From Phycicoccus sp. HDW14 (GTDB lineage: Bacteria; Actinomycetota; Actinomycetes; Actinomycetales; Dermatophilaceae): 64,000 nt of DNA. Of this stretch, positions 19,201 through 29,613 are shown piece after piece. A program made the position numbers and the translations under genes. The stretch's first letter is position 1. Each line of letters opens with the position of its first letter. The notes beneath the pieces are model-generated. The model was given only the letters and a program-made list of their open reading frames with translations, was not told the DNA's origin and searched no databases. The stretch spans positions 1,984,001 through 2,048,000 of the forward strand of contig NZ_CP049935.1 of NCBI RefSeq assembly GCF_011383005.1. Direction: 5' to 3'.

Positions 19201-20040
19201 ATGGCCCTCCGGCTCGGCGCCCACCTCGACTCCCTGACCGACCGGCTCCGCTGGGAGCCGGTGACCCGGCGCGTCCGGGCCCGGCTCGACGGCCGGCCGG
19301 TGCTCGACACGACCGACGCGGTCCTCGTCTGGGAACCCCGCCGGGTGGTGCCGATGTACGCCGTGCCGCCCGCCGACCTCTCCGCCACCCTCGCCCCACG
19401 GGCGCGCGCCGCCGTCCCCGACGACCTGCCGCCCGAGCTCGGCCCGGTGCACTTCGAGTGGCACCACACCCCGGGCACGAGCTTCGACGTCGTCGTCGGC
19501 GAGCGCACCCTCGCGCACGCGGCGTTCGCGCCCGACGACCCCGACCTCGGCGGGCGCGTGGTGATCGAGTGGGACCCCTTCGACTGGACCGAGGAGGCCC
19601 AGGCGGTCACCGGGCACCCCCACGACCCCTTCAAGCGCATCGACCTGCTCGCGACCGAGCGCCACGTCGTGGTCTCGCTCGGCGGCGTGGTCCTCGCCGA
19701 CACGCACCGGGCGCTGGCCCTGTACGAGACGCACCTCCCACCCCGCTGGTACGTCCCGCACGACGACGTGGTCACCGACCTGCTCGTCGGCAGCCCGACC
19801 ACGTCGACGTGCGCGTACAAGGGGCACGCGGCGTACGTCTCGCTGCGCCCGGGCGCCGTGCCGGGCCTCGACGAGGAGGCCGGCCACGACGTCGCGTGGA
19901 CCTACCCGCACCCGCTGCACGAGGTCGAGGCCGTCCGGGGGATGTTCTGCTTCTGGGCCGAGCGCACCGACCTCGAGGTCGACGGCGTGGCGGTGCCGCG
20001 CCCGGCGACGCCCTGGTCCGCGGGCCTCGAGCCGGCCTGA
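19201..20040 (+). CDS. DUF427 family protein with two repeats
   Basis: The 279-residue product contains two copies of the DUF427 fold. The first lies around VRARLDGRPVLDTTDAVLVW...PMYAVPPAD, the second around LLATERHVVVSLGGVVLADT...LPPRWYVPHDDV and STCAYKGHAAYVSL. The second copy ends with TYPHPLHEVEAVRGMFCFW, typical of the family. These are small beta-rich cytosolic proteins of unknown function. The ATG at 19201 (with a GTG three bases earlier) is preceded by GGAGG at 19182-19186. The gene is divergent from the RDD gene and 65 bases ahead of the amino-acid permease, so the two could be co-transcribed. Confidence 0.82.
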   Translation: MALRLGAHLDSLTDRLRWEPVTRRVRARLDGRPVLDTTDAVLVWEPRRVVPMYAVPPADLSATLAPRARAAVPDDLPPELGPVHFEWHHTPGTSFDVVVGERTLAHAAFAPDDPDLGGRVVIEWDPFDWTEEAQAVTGHPHDPFKRIDLLATERHVVVSLGGVVLADTHRALALYETHLPPRWYVPHDDVVTDLLVGSPTTSTCAYKGHAAYVSLRPGAVPGLDEEAGHDVAWTYPHPLHEVEAVRGMFCFWAERTDLEVDGVAVPRPATPWSAGLEPA

Positions 20041-20105
20041 CCGCACGCTGCGCAGGCTGCGCACCTCTGGCACCACGGGCCCCACCCGGGCCCTAGGGTC
20101 GAGCG

Positions 20106-21590
20106 ATGAGCGACGACTCCTCCGTCCTGCGCACCAAGCCCGTCGAGGACGTCCTGGCCCAGGCGGGCGGACCCGACGGCGAGGGCGGGGACGACGGCCA
20201 CGGCCCCGGACGGCTCACCCGCCGCCTCGGCCCGTTCGACCTCATGGGCTTCGGCATCGGCATCGTCATCGGCACGGGGATCTTCACCCTGACGGGCATC
20301 GAGGCCAAGAACCACGCCGGCCCGGGCGTGGTCGTCTCCTTCCTCATCGCCGGTGCGGTGAGCCTGCTGGCGGCCCTCTGCTACGCCGAGCTCGCCTCGG
20401 CCGTCCCCACCGCGGGCTCGGCCTACACGTATGCGTACGCGACCATCGGCGAGGTCTTCGCCTGGATCATCGGCTGGGACCTCATCCTCGAGTTCGCCCT
20501 CGGCGCCTCGGTCGTGGCCCGCGGCTGGTCGGGCTACCTCCAGGAGCTGTTCGACCTGCCGACGTCGGTGTTCGGCGAGGGGTCGGTCGTCAACGTCGGT
20601 GCCATCGCCATCGTCCTGCTCCTCGGCGTCGTCGCCGTCGTCGGCATCCGCGAGAGCGCCCGCGTCACGAACACGCTCGTCGTCGTCAAGGTCGCGGTCT
20701 GCATCTTCGTCATCGTCGCCGGCGCGTTCTACGTCAAGGCCGCGAACCTCTCCCCGTTCATCCCGCCGGCCCGGCCGGTGGAGGAGGGGACCTCGGGGCT
20801 CAAGCAGCCCGTCAGCCAGGCCCTCTTCGGCATCGAGCCCACGGCCTTCGGGTTCGCCGGCGTCCTCACCGCCGCCGCCGTCGTCTTCTTCGCCTACACC
20901 GGCTTCGAGGCCGTCGCCAACCTCGGCGAGGAGACCAGGAAGCCCAGCCGCGACCTCCCGCTGGGGCTGCTCGGCACGCTGGCCGTCTGCACCGTGCTCT
21001 ACGTCGGCGTCTCGCTCGTCATCACCGGGATGGTCCCCTACGACGAGCTCAACGAGGGCGCACCCATCGCCAGCGCGTTCGAGGCGGTCGGCGCCGGCTG
21101 GGCCTCGACGCTCGTCTCCATCGCCGCGGTCGCCGGGCTGACCTCGGTGATCCTCGTCGACCTCGTCGCGATGGGCCGGATCGGTTTCTCGATGGGCCGC
21201 GACGGCCTCATCCCCCGCTCGGTGGCGGCCGTGCACCCCCGGTGGGGCACCCCGTGGAAGATCACGATGATGACCGTCGTCCTCGTGGCCGTGCTGGCGG
21301 GCTTCGTGCCGCTGACGGCGCTGGCCGACCTCGTGTCGATCGGCACGCTCTTCGCGTTCGTCGTCGTGTCGATCGCCGTGCCGATCCTCCGGCGCACGAA
21401 GCCCGACCTGCCCCGGCCGTTCCGGACGCCGTTCTCCCCCGTCGTCCCGGTCGTCTCCGCCCTGGCCTGCGTCTACCTCATGAGCAACCTGTCCCTCGAG
21501 ACCTGGCTTCGCTTCGCGATCTGGATGGTGCTGGGCTTCCTCGTGTACTTCCTCTACGGCCGCCGGCACGCCCGGCTCAACGCCTCCTGA
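20106..21590 (+). CDS. APC-superfamily amino-acid permease (CAT-like)
   Basis: The 494-residue protein has a charged cytosolic N-terminus, then about 12 to 14 membrane helices. The first helix holds the APC substrate-binding glycine motif (GIGIVIGTGIFTLTG). Further marks are SFLIAGAVSLLAALCYAELA, AGSAYTYAYATIGEVFAWII, FFAYTGFEAVANLGEETRKP (helix 6 area) and the loop GRDGLIPRSVAAVHPRWGTP. This is the cationic amino-acid transporter/YfnA pattern, so it probably imports an amino acid by proton coupling. The substrate cannot be read from sequence. A strong hairpin terminates it before the convergent hpd gene. Confidence 0.88.
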   Translation: MSDDSSVLRTKPVEDVLAQAGGPDGEGGDDGHGPGRLTRRLGPFDLMGFGIGIVIGTGIFTLTGIEAKNHAGPGVVVSFLIAGAVSLLAALCYAELASAVPTAGSAYTYAYATIGEVFAWIIGWDLILEFALGASVVARGWSGYLQELFDLPTSVFGEGSVVNVGAIAIVLLLGVVAVVGIRESARVTNTLVVVKVAVCIFVIVAGAFYVKAANLSPFIPPARPVEEGTSGLKQPVSQALFGIEPTAFGFAGVLTAAAVVFFAYTGFEAVANLGEETRKPSRDLPLGLLGTLAVCTVLYVGVSLVITGMVPYDELNEGAPIASAFEAVGAGWASTLVSIAAVAGLTSVILVDLVAMGRIGFSMGRDGLIPRSVAAVHPRWGTPWKITMMTVVLVAVLAGFVPLTALADLVSIGTLFAFVVVSIAVPILRRTKPDLPRPFRTPFSPVVPVVSALACVYLMSNLSLETWLRFAIWMVLGFLVYFLYGRRHARLNAS

Positions 21591-21611
21591 CCCGGGTCGC
21601 CCCGGACGCAA

Positions 21612-21647
21612 CGACGGCCCGGTCCCCCAGGGGGCCGGGCCGTCGTG
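21612..21647. terminator. Bidirectional terminator hairpin
   Basis: ACGACGGCCCGG (21612-21623) pairs with CCGGGCCGTCGT, with an inner CCCCC/GGGGG pair, giving an almost perfect stem of about 16 bp. It lies 22 bases after both the permease stop and the convergent hpd stop, so it probably ends both transcripts. Confidence 0.85.
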
Positions 21648-21668
21648 GCGTGCGGGGGGCAGTGTGCC

Positions 21669-23012
<1,344 letters not shown>

Positions 23013-23014
23013 CC

Positions 23015-23506
23015 ATGGCACGACAGGACGGGGTGGACCCCCTCGACGCCCGGATCATCGCCCTCTGGACCGAGGACCCGCACGTCGGGGTCCTCGGGGC
23101 GTCGCGCGCCCTCGGGGTCGCCCGCGGCACCGTGCAGGCCCGGCTCGACCGGCTCCAGGAGCGCGGGGTCATCCGCTCCTTCGCACCGCAGGTCGAGCCG
23201 GCCGCCCTCGGCTACCCGGTGACCGCCTTCTGCACCCTCGAGATCAGCCAGCGCCAGGGTCACGAGCCGGTCGTCGCGCACCTGTCGGCCATCCCGGAGG
23301 TGCTCGAGATCCACTCGATCACCGGGGTCGGCGACCTCGTCGTGCGGGTGGCCGCCCGCGACAACGCCGACCTCGGCCGGGTCATCGACGAGATCATCGA
23401 CGACGTCCACGTGCTGCGGGCCAACACGGCCATCTGCCTCGTGACCCACCTGGCGCACCGCACCGGCCCGCTCGTCGAGTCCGCCGCGCGGTCGGTCAGC
23501 CCGTGA
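23015..23506 (+). CDS. Lrp/AsnC family transcriptional regulator
   Basis: The 163-residue protein has an N-terminal AsnC-type winged helix-turn-helix (DPLDARIIALW..., then ASRALGVARGTVQARLDRLQ and GVIRSF). A C-terminal RAM/ligand-binding domain follows (FCTLEISQRQ, PEVLEIHSITGVGDLVVRV, RANTAICLVTH). These regulators sense amino acids. Divergent placement next to hpd suggests control of tyrosine catabolism. I start it at ATG 23015; an upstream frame to 22937 lacks conserved sequence and would overlap the operator-like repeats. Its last 11 bases overlap the convergent 5'-nucleotidase gene. Confidence 0.88.
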   Translation: MARQDGVDPLDARIIALWTEDPHVGVLGASRALGVARGTVQARLDRLQERGVIRSFAPQVEPAALGYPVTAFCTLEISQRQGHEPVVAHLSAIPEVLEIHSITGVGDLVVRVAARDNADLGRVIDEIIDDVHVLRANTAICLVTHLAHRTGPLVESAARSVSP

Positions 23507-25351
23507 CGACCACCGGGGCGCCGCCCGACGTGAGCCGCCAGTCGGTGGAGGCGAAGGCCGGCGGGTCGATGGTCCCCTTCGCCGTCACCCAGTCGATGAG
23601 CAGCTGCCGGATCTCGACCTGCCGGTTGTAGACCACCGGCGCGCTCTTGACGTCGGGGAAGTTGCCGCCGCCGGACTGGCGGTAGTTGTTGATGGCGATG
23701 ACGAACTGCTGGGCCGGGTCGATGGCCGCACCGGCGTACTGCAGGTTCGTGATCCGAGCCCCGGGGTCCTGGGCGATGTCGATGTCGTAGGTCAGCGGCG
23801 CGTCGAGGCCGCCCATGATGTCGTAGTTGTAGTCCGGCGTGCCGCCCGGTGCGGTGTCGGTGACGGCGTTGGTCACCTGGTCGGCCGTGAACGGTCCCGC
23901 GCCGGTGACCTTCTTGAAGTAGCGCGCCGACCACTCGAGGTAGGCCTTGACCTGCGCACCCGTCAGGGTGATACCGAGCAGCGTGTTGTCGAAGATGTAG
24001 AGCCCCGCGACGTCGCGCACGGTCACGTCGCCGGCCGGGATCGCCGCGTCCTTGTTGAAGGGCGCCGCGATGGACAGCACGGGCAGGCCGGCCTGCGGGG
24101 TGCCGACCAGCGCGTCCTCGACCGCCTGCCCTTGGACGAGGTTGATGAAGTCCATCGCCGCGGTGTCCTGGTAGCGCGAGGTCGAGGCCGACATCGCCTC
24201 GGTGCTCGTGCCGATCACCGAGTTGACGTAGGTGAGCACCTTCTCGTGGGCCGGGCGCACGAGGGCGGCGATGCGCGGGTCCTCGGGGGCCTTGTTCGCG
24301 TTGAGCAGCGAGCCCGCCGCCTTCGTGACCTGCCACCGGCCGCGCACCTGCTCGAGGTCGAGGTCCATGACCGCGACCCGCATCCCCCAGTAGAGGGGCT
24401 CGGTGAGCAGGACCTTGCGGCCGGTCTTCTCGTTGGTGACGAACTGCTGGGGGATCTCGACGTGAGCGTGGCCGACGAGGATCGCGTCGATGTCGGGCAC
24501 CTGGGCGGCCAGCAGGCTGCTCGCGTTCTCGGGGTAGGGCAGGGCGTCGCCGTAGCTCGACGAGGTCGTCGCGCCGGAGTGGCAGGACACGACGACGACG
24601 TCGGCGCCCTCGCGCTTCATCCGCGGCACCATGACCTTGGCCTGCTCGACGATGCCGGGGAAGCGCACCTTGCCCTCGACGTTGGCGGCGTCCCAGATCG
24701 CGACGCCGGGGGTCACGAGGCCGAGGATGCCCACCGTGACGGGCTTCTGGCCGCGCACGTGGATCCGCTTCATGACGTAGGGGCGGAAGATCGGGCGGCG
24801 GGTGTTCCAGTCGACGGAGTTCGCCGACAGCAGCGGGTGCCGGCACTGCCGCTCGAAGGCGCGCAGGGTGTCGAGGCCGTAGTTGTACTCGTGGTTGCCG
24901 AGCGCGGCGGCGTCGTAGCCGACGGCGTTCATCGCGGTGGCCATCGGGTGCTTCGCGCCACCGGTGATCGGGTCGATCTTGGCGTAGTAGTACGCGAGCG
25001 GCGTGCCTTGGATGGTGTCGCCGGCGTCAAGGGTGATGCAGCGGTCGGCGCCACGCTCCTCGCGCATGGCCTTGATGAGCGTCGCGGCCTTGGCGACACC
25101 GATCTCATTGCCCTTGGCGTCGCTGTAGGCCTTGTTGGCGAAGTAGTTCCAGTTGTAGACGTTGCCGTGCAGGTCGGTGGTGCCGAGCACCGTCACGCGG
25201 GTGGTCTTCCCGTGCCCGTGGCCGTGTCCGTGGCCGGGGTGGTGGCGGTCGTCGGCGCTCGCCGCGGGGCGGAGAGCACCCCGGCACCGCCGACGGCGGC
25301 GAGGGTGAGGAGCTGGCGGCGGGTGGCGGCGGAGAAGGAGGTGTCGGTCAC
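23496..25351 (-). CDS. Tat-exported bifunctional metallophosphatase/5'-nucleotidase (one apparent frameshift)
   Basis: After one base is added in the run 25266-25269 the protein has 618 residues. It starts at GTG 25351 with a twin-arginine signal (ATRRQLLTLAAVGGAGVL), then a His/Gly-rich linker (HHPGHGHGHGHGK). The metallophosphatase domain has TDLHGNVYNW (metal Asp and His), LDAGDTIQGTPLAYY, ALGNHEYNYG, VSCHSGA and AILVGHAHVEIP. The C-terminal 5'-nucleotidase domain includes DFINLVQG, VRDVAGLYIFDNTL and INNYRQSGGGNFPD. It probably hydrolyses extracellular nucleotides for phosphate and nucleoside uptake. The raw frame runs falsely from the upstream helicase into this gene. Confidence 0.88.
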
Positions 25352-25440
25352 GGCTCGGGACCCTAGCCCGGCGAGGGCCACCTCGCGCGTCGGGAGGACG
25401 GCCGGATGTGGACCTGCAGGTGAACGGCCTGAGAAGGGCC

Positions 25441-27206
25441 TCAGCGACGCCCGACGAACCAGCGCCGGATCCGCTCGACCCGCTCCTGGACCTGCTCGGT
25501 GGTCGCCGACGCGAGCTCGGGCCGCCGCACGCCCGGCGCAGGTCCAGGTGGATGGATGCGTGCGCGGCGCCGGTCTTGCTCGAGTACGCGGCGACGAGCT
25601 TGTTGAGCTCCTTGCGCTGGGCGGCCAGGGCCCGGTGCTGGGCGACCGGGGTGGGGCCGGCGGGCTCCGGAGGCTTCGCGCGTCCGCCCTTGACCTGCTT
25701 GGCCTGCCGCTCGGTGAGCAGCATCGCCACCTGGTCGGGCTCGAGCAGCCCCGGCAGGCCGAGGTAGTCCTGCTCCTCCTCCGAGCCGACGGCCGCGTGC
25801 AGGCCGAACTGCTTGGCGTCGAAGAGCACGTGGTCGAAGTGCGCGTCGGACTCCAGCGCCTCGAACCGCGAGTCCTCGAGGTCGAGCGCGGACTCGCTGC
25901 GGTTCGCGGCCGCGATCATCCCCTCCTCCTCGGCCCAGAGGGAGGCCTCGTCCTCGGCGCTGCTCGGGCGGTCGAGGGCGTGGTCGCGCTCCTCCTCCAT
26001 CGTCGCGGCGAGCTGGAGGATGACCGGCACCGACGGCAGGAAGACCGAGGCGGTCTCACCCCGGCGCCGGGCCCGCACGAAGCGCCCGACGGCCTGGGCG
26101 AAGAACAGCGGCGTCGAGGTCGAGGTCGCGTAGACGCCGACCGCGAGCCGGGGCACGTCGACGCCCTCGGAGACCATCCGGACGGCGACCATCCACCGGC
26201 TCGTCGACTCGGTGAACGCCTCGATGCGCGCGCTGGACCCGGCGTCGTCGGAGAGCACGACCGTGGTCTCCTCCCCCGTCACGGCGGTGAGGATGCGCGC
26301 GTAGGCCCGGGCGGCGGTCTGGTTCGAGGCGATGACGAGGCCGCCCGCATCGGGCACGTGCCGCCGGACCTCGGAGAGGCGGGTGTCGGCCGCGGCGAGC
26401 ACCGACGGGATCCACTCGCCCTTGGGGTCGAGCGCCGTGCGCCACGCGTGGGCCGTCTGGTCCTTGGTGAGCGGCTCGCCGAGCCGGGCGGCGACCTCGT
26501 CGCCGGCCTTGGTGCGCCAGCGCATCGCCCCGCCGTAGGCGAGGAAGAGCACCGGACGGACCACGCCGTCGCGCAGCGCGGGGGCGTACCCGTAGGAGTA
26601 GTCCGAGGCCGAACGCAGGATGCCGTCCTGGCCCATCTCGTAGCGCACGAACGGGATCGGGCTGGTGTCGGAGCGGAACGGGGTGCCGGTGAGCGACAGG
26701 CGCCGGACGGCCGGCGTGAACGCCTCGCGGATGCCGTCGCCCCACGAGCGGGCGTCGCCGCCGTGGTGGATCTCGTCGAGGATGACGAGGGTCGGCTCGT
26801 GCTCGGTGCGGCGCCGGTGCAGCCCCGGGTTCGCGGCGACCTGGGCGTAGGTGAGCGCGACGCCGTCGTAGTCGCTCGAGTGCACGCCTGCGGAGTTGGA
26901 GAACCCGGGGTTGAGCTGGATGCCGACCCGGCCGGCGGCATCGGCCCACTGGGTCTTCAGGTGCTCGGTCGGCGCGACGACGGTGACCGCGCGGACGATC
27001 CCCCGGTCGAGCAGCTCGGTGGCGATCCGCAGGGCGTACGTCGTCTTGCCGGCGCCGGGGGTGGCGACGGCCAAGAAGTCGGTGGCGTCGCGCCCGAGGT
27101 AGGCCTCGAGGGCCTCCTCCTGCCAGGCCCGCAGCTTCGCCGCGGTACCCCACGCGGCCCGCTCGGGATAGGCGGGTGGGAGGTGGCCGGCGGCAGAGGT
27201 ACTCAT
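25441..27206 (-). CDS. DEAD/DEAH box helicase, SSL2/XPB-like (one apparent frameshift)
   Basis: Repaired at the GGG run 25519-25521, the product has 588 residues and ends RIRRWFVGRR. Superfamily-2 motifs are clear: Q-like LRAWQEEALEAYL, Walker A AVATPGAGKTTYALR, VVAPTEHLKTQW, Walker B LVILDEIHHGGDARSWG, SLTGTPFRS, and the helicase C-domain VRMVSEGVDVPRLAVGVYAT and FFAQAVGRFVRARR. This actinobacterial group is a DNA-repair-type helicase of uncertain role. The ATG is at 27206. Without the missing base it appears fused to the 5'-nucleotidase, which is an artefact. Confidence 0.87.
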
Positions 27207-27248
27207 GGGCGTCGGCCACGATAACCGCCGCCCGGCCGACACACCGAA

Positions 27249-27273
27249 GGCCCCGACGGAACTCGTCGGGGCC
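27249..27273. terminator. Terminator hairpin of the M43 protease gene
   Basis: GGCCCCGACG (27249-27258) and CGTCGGGGCC (27264-27273) form a perfect 10-bp stem with a GAACT loop. It lies 44 bases beyond the stop of the minus-strand protease gene and upstream of the helicase start. Confidence 0.8.
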
Positions 27274-27316
27274 CTCGGGATGTGCTAGCACAGAACGGGG
27301 TCCGCGCGGCGCCGGG

Positions 27317-28267
27317 TCAGGCGCGGTAGGTCGTCCAGAGGCTCTGCGCCCGGGCGATCTGACCGGCCGTGAAGGTGTTCATGCACGAGTCGTCGGTGTA
27401 GTCCATGAAGTTCTTGATCGGGTCCACGCCGGACGCGGTGCAGGTGTCGCGACCGGTCGGGCAGCCGTAGGCCGGCGAGGCCTCGGCGGGGGTGTCGCCG
27501 ACCGAGTCGCCCGAGCCGCTGCAGCCGCCCTGGAACGTGTGGTAGAGCCCGAGCCAGTGGCCGATCTCGTGGGTCGCGGTGTCCCCCTGGTTGTACGGCG
27601 CGGCGCTGCCGCCGGGCAGGCTCTCGTCGAGCATGACGACGCCGTCCATCGGGTCGACGCTCGCCTTCGGGAAGGTGGCCCAGCCGAGGAGGCCGCCGCC
27701 GAGGCTCGCCGTGTAGAGGTTGAGGTCACCCTTGCCGCCGATGTGGAGGGCGCTCTTCATGTTGCGCTCGGCGGTGGTGCCGTCGGTGATGCCGTTGTAC
27801 CAGGTGGCGTTGTTCGTGTAGTCGGTGCTCGCCGTCCGGAAGGAGAAGCCGCTGCCGGAGTACGCGCTGTTGAGCACCGAGATCTGGCCGGCGAGCTCGG
27901 AGGCGGTGAGGTTGCCGGTGCTGCCGTCGGTGATGACGTGCCAGTGCACGGGGATGACGGTCGCGGCGAAGGCGGCCGCGGGCTTCCTGGCCTGGGTGCG
28001 GGCCGCCGTGCCGACGCCCTTGGCCGCCATGTCCCGCTCGAAGCGAGCCGTGAGCTTGGCGGCCTCGGCGTCGCTCAGCTCGTGCGGGTCGGCGCGGTTC
28101 GGACCCTTCGCGTGGCGCCCGCCGACGGCGTCGGAGTGGGTCTCGCACTGGGCGGAGGCGGCGGTGTCGGCCGTCATCGGGCGGGCCTGCGAGGCGGTGG
28201 CGGGGACGAGGGCTCCGGCGACACCGAGGGTCAGTGCGGCCAGGGCGGTCAGGGAACGAGTGCGCAT
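27317..28267 (-). CDS. Secreted M43-type zinc metalloprotease
   Basis: The 316-residue protein has a signal peptide (RSLTALAALTLGVAGALVP, cleavage near ASQA) and a propeptide-like segment to about residue 100. The metzincin site is HEIGHWLGLYH (H233, E234, H237, H243). The Met-turn is at FMDYTDDSCM (M288). Paired cysteines in the C-terminal part suggest disulfides. This is the pappalysin/cytophagalysin (M43) layout seen in many secreted actinobacterial proteases. Its target is unknown. A hairpin terminator follows. Confidence 0.9.
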   Translation of the reverse strand: MRTRSLTALAALTLGVAGALVPATASQARPMTADTAASAQCETHSDAVGGRHAKGPNRADPHELSDAEAAKLTARFERDMAAKGVGTAARTQARKPAAAFAATVIPVHWHVITDGSTGNLTASELAGQISVLNSAYSGSGFSFRTASTDYTNNATWYNGITDGTTAERNMKSALHIGGKGDLNLYTASLGGGLLGWATFPKASVDPMDGVVMLDESLPGGSAAPYNQGDTATHEIGHWLGLYHTFQGGCSGSGDSVGDTPAEASPAYGCPTGRDTCTASGVDPIKNFMDYTDDSCMNTFTAGQIARAQSLWTTYRA

Positions 28268-28519
28268 GGACGTCCTTCCAGGGGCTTGGCCCCACCGGTC
28301 GGCGAGGGCACCCGCAGGACGCTAGGCGCGCGGTTGCGTGCCGTCGGTCAGACCCGCGTCAGGGTTGGGTAAGACCTCGGCCTCGCGCGATACGCCCCTC
28401 GTCCCGCCCGTGGGTCATCCGGAGTTAAGAAGTGCGTCAAGTCCCGCGGGACCACCCGTGGCGCTCCGGAGGAGGGACGCCTGCGAGTGGCCCGGGGTTC
28501 CCTCCGCCGCCCGCCGTTC

Positions 28520-28558
28520 GAGGTATCCGGCCACCGGATGCGGGGGGCCGAATACCTC
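28520..28558. repeat. Hairpin repeat unit, diverged copy
   Basis: GAGGTATCCGGCC (28520-28532) pairs with GGCCGAATACCTC (28546-28558) with one mismatch around a 13-base loop. It shares the TTCGAGGT beginning and a GGCC-containing interior with the two closely matched units downstream. Confidence 0.6.
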
Positions 28559-28580
28559 CACCCGCTGGAGCATCCATCCG

Positions 28581-28626
28581 GTCGAGGTGAAAACGCACCA
28601 CCAGGCGGCCCACCATCACCTCGAAC
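28581..28626. repeat. 46-bp hairpin repeat, copy 1
   Basis: The unit begins GTCGAGGTGAAAACGCACCA and ends CACCATCACCTCGAAC. Its ends TCGAGGTG and CACCTCGA are perfect 8-bp inverted repeats. Copy 2, 65 bp downstream, differs at only a few loop positions. Confidence 0.8.
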
Positions 28627-28645
28627 GCGCAGCGTCCACCCGGGA

Positions 28646-28691
28646 GTCGAGGTGAAAACGCACCAGCAGAGGGCCCACCATCACCTCGAAC
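28646..28691. repeat. 46-bp hairpin repeat, copy 2
   Basis: Same ends and length as copy 1, with CAGCAGAGGGCCCA in place of CACCAGGCGGCCCA in the loop. Conservation of the ends and the poly-A step (GTGAAAACGCACC) with changes in the loop suggests an element under structural constraint. Confidence 0.8.
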
Positions 28692-28711
28692 CGCCGGAGC
28701 GGCGCAGACCC

Positions 28712-29020
28712 TCAGTCGCCGTCCTCCGGCGGGCGAAGACCCTCGTAGATCTCCTTGCAGGTCGGGCAGACGGGGAAGCGGTCGGGGTTGCGCCCGGGGA
28801 TCCAGACCTTGCCGCACAGCGCGGTGACCGGCTCACCGGACAGGGCGCTCTCGAGGATCTTCTCCTTGCGCACGTAGTGGGCGAAGCGCTCGTGGTCACC
28901 GGGCTCGGCGACCTCGGGAACGGTCTCGGTGCGCTCGAGCACGGCCGTCTGCGTCTGCGGGCCGCCGGGCTCGCCCTGCGGGGCGTTCGGGTCGCTGGGC
29001 GGCGGCATCGTCTCGCTCAT
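28712..29020 (-). CDS. DUF3039 family protein
   Basis: The 102-residue protein has a Pro/Gln-rich, disordered N-terminus and a conserved C-terminal half (DHERFAHYVRKEKILESALS, then VTALCGKVWIP and FPVCPTCKEIYEGL). The three cysteines (CGK and CPTC) look like a zinc-binding set. DUF3039 is an actinobacterial family of unknown function. The ATG at 29020 gives a start just before the acidic MSETMPPP; longer upstream frames are not conserved. It follows yqgE on the same strand with a 32-base gap. Confidence 0.85.
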   Translation of the reverse strand: MSETMPPPSDPNAPQGEPGGPQTQTAVLERTETVPEVAEPGDHERFAHYVRKEKILESALSGEPVTALCGKVWIPGRNPDRFPVCPTCKEIYEGLRPPEDGD

Positions 29021-29052
29021 GCGCCCGAGCCTACGCCGGGCCGACCCGCGGC

Positions 29053-29613
29053 TCAGTTGAGCGTGGGGTCCGGCGGGTACCAGGCCATCCAGCGCAGCGG
29101 CTCGCGCTGGCGGCGCAGCACGTGCTGCCACAGGTCGTGGGGGTGGTCGGTGAAGGCGTCGCGCCCCTCCCCCTCGACGACGAACCAGGAGCCCGTCGCG
29201 ATCTCCTCCTCGAGCTGCCCCGGCGACCAGCCCGCGTAGCCCGCGAAGATGCGCAGCCCGGTGAGCTCGGGGGCGACGAGCACCGGAGGGGTGTCGAGGT
29301 CGACGAGGGCCACGCCGCCGAACAGCCGGCGCACTCCCGTGGGGTCGGGCGGGTCACCGGGGACGGCGACCAGCCCGAGCGCGGAGTCGAGCTGCACCGG
29401 GCCGCCCTGGAACATCGTCGCCGGGCGGCTGGCGTGCTCCTCCCAGCCGGGCAGGACGGCCTCGATGCCGGCCTCGATCGGCCGGTTGAGGACGAGGCCC
29501 TGCGCACCGTCGTCGCCGTGGTGCAGCACGAGGACGACGCTGCGGTGGAAGACGCCCTCCTCGATCTGCGGTGTCGCGACGAGGAGCTTCCCGGTGGCGT
29601 GGGAGGGGCTCAC
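29053..29613 (-). CDS. YqgE/AlgH (UPF0301) family protein
   Basis: The 186-residue product matches UPF0301: GKLLVATPQIEEGVFHRSVV, LVLHHGDDGAQGLVLNRP, MFQGGPVQLDSALGLV, RIFAGYAGWSPGQLEEEI and GSWFVVEG. The family is soluble, with no settled biochemical role. The GTG start at 29613 overlaps the helicase stop in GTGA, so translation is coupled to the upstream DEAD-box gene. It is the second gene of a helicase-yqgE-DUF3039 run. Confidence 0.9.
   Translation of the reverse strand: MSPSHATGKLLVATPQIEEGVFHRSVVLVLHHGDDGAQGLVLNRPIEAGIEAVLPGWEEHASRPATMFQGGPVQLDSALGLVAVPGDPPDPTGVRRLFGGVALVDLDTPPVLVAPELTGLRIFAGYAGWSPGQLEEEIATGSWFVVEGEGRDAFTDHPHDLWQHVLRRQREPLRWMAWYPPDPTLN

Larger units (their letters stand above)
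28268..28711. other. Intergenic region with a cluster of hairpin repeats
   Basis: No gene is supported. The left part (to about 28450) is the upstream region of the M43 gene. From 28455 the region holds four imperfect hairpin units: CGGAGGAGGGA...TCCCTCCGCCG (28474-28507 area), then the three listed separately. It ends at the DUF3039 stop. Confidence 0.6.

Noticed and set aside
24132-27224. A 1030-residue plus-strand open frame
   Set aside because: It is antisense to the nucleotidase and helicase, low in complexity, and has no motifs.
23496-27242. A single 1248-residue helicase/5'-nucleotidase fusion
   Set aside because: It arises from two missing bases, near 25519 and 25266. The helicase's natural end and the nucleotidase's Tat signal peptide are both present in neighbouring frames.
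28474-28691. CRISPR array
   Set aside because: Only two close repeats exist, they are internally palindromic with variation inside the repeat, and no cas gene is near.
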